Below are positions 47,866-57,186 of a stretch of 64,000 nt of DNA, in pieces. Origin of the DNA: Colletotrichum lupini (lineage: Eukaryota > Ascomycota > Sordariomycetes > Glomerellales > Glomerellaceae); the NCBI RefSeq assembly GCF_023278565.1, contig NC_064672.1:2046001-2110000 (forward strand), read 5' to 3'. The notes below the pieces were generated by a model. That model saw nothing but the letters and a program-made list of their open reading frames with translations, was not told the origin of the DNA and ran no database searches. Position numbers and translations under genes: made by a program. The first letter of the stretch is position 1. Every line of letters begins with the position of its first letter.

Positions 47866-48005
47866 CGTAATTACTTATAGTTATAATTACTTATAGTCGT
47901 AATTACTTATAGTTATAATTACTTATAGTCGTAATTACTTATAGTTATAATTACTTACGGTCGTAATTACTTATAGTCGTAATTACTTATAGTTATAATT
48001 ACCTA
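47866..48005. repeat. 16-bp tandem array inside the hAT-like element
   Basis: About eight copies of a 16-bp unit, TAATTACTTATAGTYR, alternating between a CG and a TA start, followed by a short ACCTATTTAATT tandem run. A shorter set in the opposite orientation lies at 48050-48115, so the array itself is partly palindromic. Confidence 0.75.
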
Positions 48006-48963
48006 CTTAATTACCTATTTAATTACCTATTTAATTACTTATTTCTATAAGTAATTATAACTGTGGGTAATTGCGACTATAAGTAATTACGACTATAGGT
48101 AATTACGATAGTACGTACTTATAGCTATTATAACTACGGCGTATATGCGCTAGGTAGCCCGTGGGTAGGTGCAGCGGGGTAAAAAGGTTTAGAGTTTTAA
48201 CGGCAGGTTCTGATTGGTCCAAAAGGTGGATTACTGCCCGGATAGCCAAACAGTACTGCCCGGATAGCAAAACTCAATTAAAAAGAGAGCAGGCAGGCTT
48301 GTCGTCCAGCCGCATGGCCCTCTCATCATCCACGATCGCATAAAGCTTGCAGGCATCCACCGGGCCCAGCCCATGAGTTACCTCTACGAGCATGACATGT
48401 ACCACCACTGCACTCTGGCTGACTGGGCTGACCTGAATCACGATGGGCAAGTGGCGGCTTACACGGCGCTACGTGACTTTCGATCAGAGCACGTAGACGA
48501 GATCATCGAGGACGCAAAGCGAAGGGCGGAATCTAAAACGCCGCATCCTCATGGTCCATATCGAGGCCCCGGCATCGATATGAACGCCACCTCTAGCATG
48601 GGAATCGGGGACTGGCTACCTGAAGACTTGGTTCCGGAACAATGTGACGGATCCTACGTAGAAGTCGACTTTGAAGCGAATGAAGATACAGGTGACTGCG
48701 ACTGTTTATGCGATGCTACGGGTCTATCGGGTTTTGAACAGTCTATTATAGATGGAGGGTGGGGTTTCAGTGACGGTGGGAGCGGATTTCCTGTAGACAC
48801 AGGCTCCGCAGGGCTTGATACCTCTGGAGGTAATGGAGGTGGCGGTGACGGCAGTAACAACAATGGAGGTGGCAGTGGTGATGGTAGTCACGGAGGGGAC
48901 AACTCCCATGCAGGGAGTAGCAGTAACGACCAATCGTGGCAGAGTATGATGGGAATGCTTTAG

Positions 48964-51611
48964 GACGAGAGGCTGTCTGCATCAAGTTGGTGGGGAAGCT
49001 ATCGGCATTGTCAATCGTTTTCGCTCGGAGGCATCCATTTGACAGTTCAAAGCCGGAGCACCAGGCCTTTCGCTCCCCTCGCCGGTGACCTCGCCGCAAA
49101 TGCAGTGGTATCTCTGGAGTCCAGACCCACCCCCCCCCCCCCCCCCCCTCCCAAGTGTGCATGAATAACTAGCCTTGAGTAATCTTGCCGCGTATACGAA
49201 TCTCAATAGCAAAGTTGTCTTGCATTGTGAACCTTATGGTCTAGCCAAGAACTTCTCTCTATAATTGGAATTGAGACAATGATTGACCAGACTCGGTAGG
49301 TCATGCTCAAAATACCAAGCGACCCTTTGAATCATCAACAACCTTGGACAGAGCCGAGGAAGGGGAGGTTATCGTCAAAGCATGGGTGGAAACCGTGCGG
49401 CGCGGCTCTAGCCCATAGTCACATTAAAGCCAGGGGATCGTTGTGTACTACAAGCAGTAGCTTTATCCTCGCCGGAGCGTCAGCTGAGCGGTAAGCATTG
49501 CCTCAACAAGCACCCTTTTCCCGCAATAGAAGCCCCAGCGAAGCTGAGATCCGTTGACAGCCGCGGACAACGGCTGTGCGGGCCGTCCGAGTCCCTGATT
49601 CATGACGGCCGCCCTCGGTGCGACGGCGTTTGTGGAGCGCTGTGGCCTCCTTGCCAAGCTTGCCAAACAATGAGGCGTGAGCGAAAGCTTAAATCGACGT
49701 TAACCCGCAACAGGATGTGACCCCAGCAACTTGAGATACGGCGATCCTAGCAAGTGAGAAGCACTGACAGCCGTAAAGATCGGCTCCACCAATCGATTGA
49801 CTTTCGATTTACGACTTGCCGCACCCCCCTAATCTGTGAAGAACAGCGTAACAGCATTTGTCTGGCAATGGATGTCCTTGCTCAAGATAAAGGCTGACAT
49901 CAAACCTTATTCCCGTCGATTGCCATTAGCAGAAACCACCTTAGCTGATATCTGTAGATCACTTCCCTCATTCGTCCTTCAGAATATCAAACATGGCTAG
50001 ATATCTCGGTTATGTGATTGAGAACTGATTCATGGCGGCCGCACGGTCACACCGTTGTCTGGCGGCGGGGTCCATGGCAAACGTTGGCCCGGATGCGAAA
50101 CCTTACGCCGGAGTGTGGGGCAGACACGACCGGGTTCCGGCTTTGAACCAACTACATTCCTTCCGGATAGTACATACACAAGGCTCCATGCGCGGATAGA
50201 GCACATGTGGGCGCGGCTAAAGAGGAACCTGGAAAGACCTCTCGGAAAGGCTCCCCGGCATCACCAGTCAAATTTCGGCCGAGACGGGGCTCCGACCTTG
50301 TACGAATACTCCGTAAATTCGTAAACCTCAAGTGTTCCACAGCTCCACCACGGTCAATTGGGGCTTACCAGCCCGCCTCGGTTTGGCCTGATAGCAACGC
50401 GGGGCGGCGGGGGTCAGCGTCCGCATATCGCTCCAGGGTTTCTTGTTGTCCGGGGAGTTAGAACGCAGAATTGGCCACCGACTCCCGAGGAAGTCTTATG
50501 ACCTGAATTGGCGGGATCCTTGCTGGGGGTAATTTTATTTCATCCGTACCAAATGACTACCACCCATGGGGCTGGGTGCTTTCTGGGGGCTGATCTGCTT
50601 CTCTCTCTAATTCGTAAATCCCAGTTCAATTTTAGAACAAGGAGTCTTGCAAGGATGTCGTTAACAAAATTGGTTCCTGTATCTTTCAGACGAGACAGCA
50701 ACGTCATGAAGAGGTAGAGATAGGCCAATACCAGTTGTCTGGCTCGCTGAGATCAGCCCAAACTCCATGTGAGATTTGACCGGACGCCTGGATTGCGTAC
50801 TTACTTCGGGTTATTCTCTAAACTACCCGCGAGTCAGGTCATTGCTACATCAAGAACTTGCAAATACCATTGACAATTGGCCCAGTACGGAACTCAAAAG
50901 CCACTTGAAGCATGGCGCGCGTCTCCACGGGCCATTGATGAAGCGTGGTACGCTCAGCTCAACTAACTACAAGCGGTGATTCGACTGGAAACCGCCACGG
51001 CATGCATCATGATCACTGCTCAGCATTGCATTATGCAAAGTGCAGAGGGACCAAAGTAAAATGAACGACCCCCACGCTAACTTCCGTCAGATATAATGAC
51101 TATTGCGACATACTACACTACGCATGTGCAATGTATGAATCCAGTATAGTCTGCAGATAGCAATGAGAACTCCTCGGGCCTAGATCGCTAAGAAGCAGAC
51201 GTTAGACTTGGTGTAATCTATTTTCTGGCCGTAGCTCGGTCTCGCTTTTGTTTGTTTGTTTGTTTGTCCCATTTTACGCCGTGATGTCCTCAAGTGAGGC
51301 GAAAGGCGACTACATCGCGCTAAAATTACATGACCGCATACAGTACCCCGTAGAATCCATATAATACCCTCCTGCAAGATAGTATGATATATAATCCAAG
51401 ATTTGACCCTTCTGTTGTACATAGGAGCTCACCAAGCACGTGTTTTAGGAAATGCTAGACGTATTGTAGATTTAGCTTCCCTTTATTTGCCGCCGCCTTT
51501 CGGGTGATTGACTCGAGCAACCCTAAACTACATGTGACACGGACTCCTCTATTCTTTTCGGGTACTATTCTAAGGTTCACATAATCAGACGAAAAGCGAG
51601 GGAGAAAAAGC
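48964..51611. other. Long gene-poor region with a C19 homopolymer
   Basis: About 2.6 kb with no supported gene. A run of 19 cytosines lies at 49130-49148. Several short open frames (for example 50055-50324 and 50207-50461 on the plus strand) lack any recognisable domain. The base composition is ordinary, unlike the AT-rich blocks. Confidence 0.45.
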
Positions 51612-52561
51612 TCAGACGAAGCTCGCGACCCAAACATCCATGGCAGCAACTCCCTTCTTACCCCCGGGCACACCGTCCAAACTCGCCTCGCAAGCATCAC
51701 GTAACGCAAAGACCACGGCGCGCTCCCGCTCATCCTTGACACGCTCCTCTACCTCACGCGCAAAACCGGATCCAAGACAGGCAGAAACCTCCCACTGTCC
51801 GTCCTGAAGACCTTCGCCGCACTGCACGCGGCTCTCCTTCTTCAGTTTCCAGCCGGCCGCGACAGCGAGTTCTGTGAGGCGCTTTGGGCCTAGAACAGTG
51901 CGGACGTTGGAGATACTCTCTTCGCCTTTGCGGCACTCTAGCGCTGCTTGGGTGAGGGCGGCTAGAACGTGAGGCCGGGCAGCAGCATTCGTTGCTTCCA
52001 GGGACCATTCGGAAAGGAGAAGACGTTTGCTGTGCTGTCTGATGGCACGGAAGGTTTCTAGAATGAGATAGGGGGAGGAAAAGTACCATAGGCAATGAGC
52101 AAGGACTGTTGCGTCAAAGACTTTGGCGTCGCTGGATGAAGTGAGGGAAGAAAGATAGTCCTGAGGGCTTTGTTGAACCCAGTTGATACGATTGCCAAGC
52201 GGACCTTGTGAGATGTGATCCTGTGCTTGCTTGAGAGTGTACGGGGCACCTACGCGAGTGATTAGATTGCCTACCTGCCGAGGCTACTAAGAAAAGTTAC
52301 ACAAGGCAGCAAGAACTCACCATAGTCCAGCGACGCCGGGTCAACAGCCACCACGGTGCCTTGCTCACCCACAACAGTGGCGAGAGCGGTTGTGCAATCT
52401 CCCTGACCGCATCCTAGTTCCAAGATTTTGGAGCTTGCTGGAATATCCCAATGTTGTAGGAGAGCCAGGCGGTGAGCGGTTTGGATGAGTTGGACATCGA
52501 AGTGCTTGGGGTCGTGCAAGGAAACACGAGCAATGGAAGCAGCGTCAAGTTGAGTGGACAT
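51612..52561 (-). CDS. Class I SAM-dependent methyltransferase
   Basis: Minus-strand exons 52561-52321 and 52249-51612, separated by a 71-bp intron (GTGAGT donor, GTAG acceptor), give 292 residues. A further in-frame ATG at 52642 would add 27 residues; the 52561 start was chosen because MSTQLDAASIARVSLHDP resembles the usual short lead of this family. The SAM-binding motif ILELGCGQGDCTTALA lies at about 46-61, and the second acidic motif VVAVDPASLDYG follows across the splice. A FDATVLAHCLWYFSSPYLIL segment matches the post-motif-II helix seen in methyltransferase domains of the Methyltransf_25/31 type. The acceptor is unknown. It is probably a soluble cytosolic enzyme. It shares no promoter or obvious pathway with its neighbours. 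Confidence 0.82.
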
Positions 52562-52879
52562 GTTGTTGAGCGTGTAAGTTGAGTGAGTTCCAGATGGGTG
52601 ATCGAGAATTACAGCAGGGATTAGTGTCCTGTGATCTGCCAAGGAGGGTAAAGTGATGAAATATATGGTGGATTCTTGTTTCTAGAAGCTATCGTTGGGG
52701 GCAGTGGACTCTTGTACTAAGTATGTAGGGTGAGACCTGGCCTTTCGTGTTTGTGTTAGGTTCACCCCTCCAAGGATTCAGGAACAAAACGTGCTGCCCA
52801 CCACCAGCCATGGCCAATTCCATTGTCAAATGTCTGTGCATATTCTGCCCCCAGCCCGTTAGTCAGTCCGTCATCCACC

Positions 52880-53853
52880 TCACGCCCTCTTCCTCACCAA
52901 CTCAAACCCAAATCGCGGCAGCATGGTGTCCAGATGCATGAAGCTGACATGACACGCCACGCGCTGGCACTTCAACTCTACCACAAGATTTTCTGCCCCG
53001 CTAGGGCAGGCAAACTCCACCGTCGTGCTATTCGGTTTCACGGTGAGATCCAGCACGCCGAGCAGCTCGCCGCGCACAGGGAGAGCCGAGTACGACACGG
53101 TGTCGTAGTCGAGCTCGTCCATGTTTGTGGAAGAGCCTGGCTTCGAAGGGGCTGAGGGCGCAATAAGCTGCCAGACTTCAATTTCGGAAATGTCTCCCTT
53201 GGTAGTCAGGTCCTTGATGCGCGTGGAATTTTCCGGAGGCGCGAGCCAGTTGATTGCGCAAGCGTTGATACCAGCGGTAGGAACCGGGAAGCGCATGATA
53301 GTTGAGTCCTTTTTTTTTTCACATCAGAATTCTTGTTTGAACCGCAGATAGTGAGAATGAGATGGTAGGAAATTGCGCGTACCTCGACAGTCACATAGAC
53401 CTGCGGCCCATTTCCCCACACTGAATTCTTCAACTTGCGGCTCACTCGCACCACTCTGTCCGGCCAGGCGCGAAGATACTCTCTGGGAGGGCGAAGAATC
53501 TTGGCTGCTCTGTCAAGTCCTAGTCTGGCGTCACCGTAGGGAAGGGCATTGAGTTCAGAGTCTGTATAAGGGTAAGCTGCGTAGTTCGACAGCGTCGCAG
53601 GAAGCAGAGCGATGTTGGCGCATGATAGCAAGGCTAAAGCCAAGGAAAAGTAGAGGATGAGCTTGGGAAGCTGCCAGTGTTTGGCTGCCTGGAGACCTGG
53701 AAGATTCTTAGAGGCTTCCAACAGGGGGTGGTCGTCATCATCCTCGGAAGATGAGCGCTTCCCAAGAGATGTGCTAGAGCTAGAACCCTCGCCACCGCCT
53801 GGTCGGGAGAGCGGCGTGTACTGAGAAGTGTCCGACTTTGATTTAGAAAACAT
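52880..53853 (-). CDS. Type II membrane protein with But2-like C-terminal domain
   Basis: Minus-strand exons 53853-53383 and 53308-52880, joined across a 74-bp intron (GTACGC donor; acceptor after an A-rich run), give 299 residues. The first 60 residues are hydrophilic with Ser- and Asp-rich runs (SSSSTSL, SSSEDDDDHPLL). One hydrophobic segment at about 62-86 (LPKLILYFSLALALLSCANI) predicts a single-pass protein with a short cytosolic N-terminus. The outer part (about 150-299) contains IMRFPVPTAGINACAINWLAPP and EIEVWQLIAP, a pattern like the C-terminal domain of ubiquitin-3-binding protein But2, common in fungal cell-surface or secreted proteins. A Cys pair at about 247 and 265 (FACPSG, LKCQRVACHV) may form a disulfide. 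The domain call is by pattern memory and moderate. Confidence 0.68.
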
Positions 53854-54324
53854 TGTGGGAGGTCGTTCTAGGGGGCAAATGATAGTAAGACGACGAACGA
53901 TGAGGAAAAGGACGAGAGAACTGGAAGTTGTGGATGAAAAAGAAGATCAGGAGTGATTCACAGTAGGCCAGAGATAGCCAGACAGAGACAGGTGATGAGT
54001 TCGAATAAAGCTTCAACACGCGGAACTACCGTGTGGCGCAGTCTGGCCATTGAGGAGCACGTAAAGATGATGATGCAGTGGGACTGCAATGCGTCTGTAG
54101 TTTCAAACCTTCACCAGAACTTGACTCGATCAGTACGGCAAGAGTAATTTATCTGACATTCCGGGGTGACCGTGTCGGTGACTTTCGACAGTCTCAAGTC
54201 AGTTGAGAGGTAGACTGTCAGGTGTCTTGGCACGAGCTATATCATCTTGCTGTCTCTCTCTGCCGCAGATGGCCGCGTACAACGTGGAACCTATGTCGAT
54301 CCAGCACTTGAAATCTCATCCATC
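53854..54324. other. Divergent intergenic region
   Basis: 471 bp between the But2-like gene and the small secreted protein gene, which point away from each other. It is the presumed shared promoter. No gene or clear repeat is seen. Confidence 0.4.
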
Positions 54325-55015
54325 ATGCCTAACGTTCCTACCGTCCTTACTTTTCTGCTTGCTCTCGGCACCGGTATTAACCTCGCATCCGCCGCCGCCC
54401 CCGCCCATGCAGGTTTCCACGTCCAGTACCCATGGTCGTCTCGTGGTGCCAACCTCCCGTCTCGGCCAGAATTAGATGAGTTCCACCCGTTTTGCCGTAA
54501 GTTTCTCCTTCCAGTCTCCAATTCATCAGACTCCCCAGTATTGGCATGATCTAACACACAGCCAAAGGGGAGATCGTGCACAACCCCCAAGCCTACGCCC
54601 GCAGCTCCCGCACGTTCCTTTCTTTCTCAGGCCATCCTGGAGACCTTGTCACAGCTCTCTACACTCGGAACAGAGTGCCGAAGAAGAGGGACGACTTCCC
54701 TCATATCATTCTGCAAGACTTACCCATCCAGCCCTCTGGTCAGGTGTGCGTCAATGTTACGATACCTTTCGAGACCAAGCTTAACGAGATGGGGGTCATG
54801 TACTTTGAGGCCAAGGACCCGGCGACGGGCAAGGTGCAATACTTTGTGAGTCACCCCAGCTGAGAGCTTAACAAAGTGAGATTGACTAATGTAACATGAA
54901 TTGATAGTGCACTGATGTGAAAATGGCCGATACAGAGGCTCTCCCCGAAGAGCATCCGGCCATGTGTGCGGCTGGAAACGAGACGCTCATCCCGATGCCG
55001 GACGAATACCTGTAG
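54325..55015 (+). CDS. Small secreted protein, possibly BIM1/X325-like copper protein
   Basis: Exons 54325-54496, 54562-54845 and 54908-55015 join in phase to 187 residues; introns are 65 and 62 bp. A signal peptide is clear (hydrophobic VLTFLLALGTGINLASA). An A-P-A site at 25-27 would expose His28 as the new N-terminus; BIM1/X325 proteins bind copper through an N-terminal His. A YPWSSRG segment follows at about 35-41, then TFLSFSGHPGDLVTALYT, a GQVCVNVTIP strand with an N-glycosylation site (NVT), and a QYFCTDVKM end. The order H..YP..RG, G-H, GxxC and YxCxD resembles the BIM1-like domain (LPMO fold). No GPI tail is seen. Secretion is confident; the copper-family link is tentative. Confidence 0.7.
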
Positions 55016-56040
55016 ATAGAGCTTGAGAAGCATTCATTCCTCAAAATTCTTGAGTCAAGATTGCAATTTCACATCCCTATCTTAGCTCAGACTACATCAT
55101 ATCAATCCTCAGGCACGCCACAACATCGGAAGGAACATGACTCGGTGCTAAGCTGGATGTTTTTGCACCAATTCTCTATTTGAAATCTGCCATTTAATCC
55201 TTGTTTACAACTCGAACGTATAGTGTGGAGTAAAGTTCACTGTCTAATTCTTTTGCATAAACCGAACAGATTTACCATGAGGAATTAAAAAAAAAAAGAA
55301 AGAAAAGACAAAAGAGGCCACATTCGAGATGCGCCATGAGAAACATAGTTCTCCCAATATGACCACAGCGTTCAATGTCTTGGCAAGGCTATTAAAGCAG
55401 CATCAGAGCAAGGGCACCGATAAAGCGAGCAGTTTCCTCGTACTCGTAAATAGCGTCGGTAGGAGAGCGACCGATCGAGCCTTGATCGCGAAGACACCAT
55501 GGCGCTATGCAAGCTCTCCACAGACGAAGATAGTAAACCTTAAAATACTGTACGACTATCAAGTCTTCAAGGGACAGGGGCAAGGCTATCTGGCGGAGAC
55601 CCGACTGGCGGATAAAACAAACGTGCGTGCGGAAACGATTACTCACCCCCATGCGCTTAGACACCTTGATTTACTCTTTCTGAGTTTTGGTATACTTGCT
55701 TGTGTGACCAGCGCTAAGAGGGGGGACTTAAAATGATAAGCAACGAAGTTTATTGCATGGCTTGCAGAGCTCATATGGGGATACGCTTAATTTAGGGACG
55801 CTTGCCAAAACAAAACACTGATGTTGAAAAGGAAATTCTATTGTGATTCTAAGAAGGACACCTTTAACTAAACAAACCTAGCTACGCATTTGATCACTGG
55901 AAGTTCGCAAAAGTGCTGAGACACCCCACTACATCTCCCCTTCTCGCTAGCAAGCCATAGAATTCATACCGCCCAAAACGATTTTGCCGCAAACCCGCTC
56001 CTGCAGTGACTTTTCTGACTCGCTCCTACCGCTTTTGAAC
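55016..56040. other. Convergent intergenic region, nothing recognised
   Basis: About 1 kb between the converging secreted-protein and repeat-peptide genes. An A-rich run at 55285-55312 and a weak open frame (55329-55736, plus) have no support as genes. Confidence 0.4.
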
Positions 56041-57186
56041 TTAGGCAGAAGTCTCATCCTTGTCGATAGAGTAGACGTGACGCTTCTCGACCTCGTCCTT
56101 GTCAACAGAGTAGACGTGACGCTTAGCAACAGGGGCCTTATTGACATCAGGAGAGTAGACGTGACGCTTCTCGACCTCGTCCTTGTTGATAGAGTAGACG
56201 TAACGCTTAGTAACGGGGGCCTTATTAACATTAGGAAAGTAGACGTGACGCTTCTCGACCTCGTCCTTATTAATAGAGTAGACGTAATGCTTAGTAACGG
56301 GGGCCTTATTAATATTAAGAGAGTAAATATAACGCTTCTTAACCTCGTCCTTATTAATAAAGTAGACGTAACGCTTATTAAGAATCTTATTAATATTTAG
56401 GGAGTAGACGTAATGCTTTTTAACCTCGTCCTTATTAATAAAATAGACGTAATACTTATTAAGAGTCTTATTAACGTCCGGGGAGTAAATATAGCACTTC
56501 TCGACCTCGTCCTTATTAACGGAGTAGATATAACGCTTAGTAACGGGGGCCTTATCGACATTAGGAAAGTAGACGTAACGCTTCTCGACCTCGTCCTTAT
56601 TAATAAAATAGACGTAGCGCTTAGTAATAGGGGTCTTATTAATATCGGGGGAGTAAACGTAGCGCTTCTTAACCTCATCCTTATTAATAAAGTAAATATA
56701 ATATTTATTAAAAGTCTTATTAACGTCTAGGGAGTAGATATAACGCTTTTTAACCTCGTCCTTATTAATAGAGTAGACGTAACGCTTATTAAGAGTCTTA
56801 TTAACGTCCGGGGAGTAGACGTGGCGCTTCTTAACCTCGTCCTTATCGACGGAGTAGATATGACGCTTGGTAACGGGGGCTTCGGCTATATTAGGCGAGT
56901 AGACGTGACGCTTGTTGAGGGTCTCATCGACATTAGGCGAGTAGACGTGGCGCTTCTCGACGGTCTCGTCCTTATCGACACTGTAGACGTGGCGCTTAGC
57001 GACAGGGGCCTCATCTACATCAGGAGAGTAGACATGGCGCTTCTCAACAGGAGCTTCGTCAACATCGGGAGAATAGACGTGGCGCGCCGCCAGAGCAGCT
57101 TCAGCGCCAGGAATAGGCCCGGCCTGAACAGTAAGAACGTTCAGGCCGAGACTGGCAAGGCTGAGCATAACACTGGTGATCTGCAT
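56041..57186 (-). CDS. Kex2-processed repeat peptide precursor (25 HVYS-type units)
   Basis: A single-exon minus-strand frame of 381 residues. Residues 1-22 are a signal peptide (MQITSVMLSLASLGLNVLTV), followed by a short spacer (GPIPGAEAALAAR). The rest is 25 tandem units starting [HY]-[VI]-Y-[SF], of two alternating types: a 15-mer such as HVYSPDVDEAPVEKR and a 13-mer such as HVYSVDKDEVEKR. Nineteen of the 24 junctions are intact Lys-Arg sites; five are changed to KY, KC or KH. Such KEX2-processed repeat proteins release many short peptides in the late Golgi, as in dikaritin RiPP precursors (ustiloxin, phomopsin type) or signalling peptides. A tyrosine in every unit fits UstY-type modification, but no DUF3328 (UstYa) gene is visible in the window. 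Central units show H-to-Y, D-to-N, S-to-F and P-to-L changes, as expected from RIP. Confidence 0.83.
   Translation of the reverse strand: MQITSVMLSLASLGLNVLTVQAGPIPGAEAALAARHVYSPDVDEAPVEKRHVYSPDVDEAPVAKRHVYSVDKDETVEKRHVYSPNVDETLNKRHVYSPNIAEAPVTKRHIYSVDKDEVKKRHVYSPDVNKTLNKRYVYSINKDEVKKRYIYSLDVNKTFNKYYIYFINKDEVKKRYVYSPDINKTPITKRYVYFINKDEVEKRYVYFPNVDKAPVTKRYIYSVNKDEVEKCYIYSPDVNKTLNKYYVYFINKDEVKKHYVYSLNINKILNKRYVYFINKDEVKKRYIYSLNINKAPVTKHYVYSINKDEVEKRHVYFPNVNKAPVTKRYVYSINKDEVEKRHVYSPDVNKAPVAKRHVYSVDKDEVEKRHVYSIDKDETSA

Larger units (their letters stand above)
47525..48275. mobile_element. Non-autonomous hAT-like transposon (MITE) with 63-bp TIRs
   Basis: A 751-bp element with 63-bp terminal inverted repeats (47525-47587 and 48213-48275) that differ at three positions, all transitions. 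It is flanked by an 8-bp target duplication AATTAAAA (47517-47524 and 48276-48283), the length typical of the hAT superfamily. Each inverted repeat contains two copies of GGCTATCCGGGCAGTA or a close variant, a possible subterminal binding motif. The inside has no coding capacity and contains a further inverted repeat and a 16-bp tandem array. Superfamily is inferred from duplication length only. Confidence 0.75.
45594..48963 (+). pseudogene. Broken gene of an uncharacterised fungal family, split by a hAT-like element
   Basis: A decayed plus-strand gene. It begins with a Cys-rich region (CTECKQAIQ, then CRCGADCPCD, FCETCARHPDCKHD) from about 45618 and has an in-frame TAA at 45830-45832. It continues with SKELYPFDQNDRARHYPLCP, an intron near 46153-46214, the block LQLHPVDTPTSSVTRCFALS, a frame change near 46640-46700, and a long open block to 47524 (YLMSFVSRIG, FPWDCTEARTLKEE, KKCGDCSLAKHLWAFPFDAW). 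The frame is then interrupted by the 751-bp element at 47525-48275. Removing the element and one target duplicate puts the downstream part (PLIIHDRIKLAGIHRAQ, SYLYEHDMYHHCTLADWADL) back in frame, ending in a Gly/Asn/Ser-rich tail at 48963. The family pattern is common in Pezizomycotina, but I know no function. A 5' part may lie left of the retrotransposon. Confidence 0.6.

Noticed and set aside
47866..48115. Array of short near-palindromic repeats that looks CRISPR-like
   Set aside because: Units are directly adjacent with no unique spacers, the genome is eukaryotic and the array lies within a transposon.
49130..49148. C19 run as a functional element
   Set aside because: A lone homopolymer with no flanking structure; it may also be inaccurately sequenced.
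55329..55736. 135-codon plus-strand frame
   Set aside because: No recognisable motif or signal peptide, and no coding-like structure compared with neighbouring genes.
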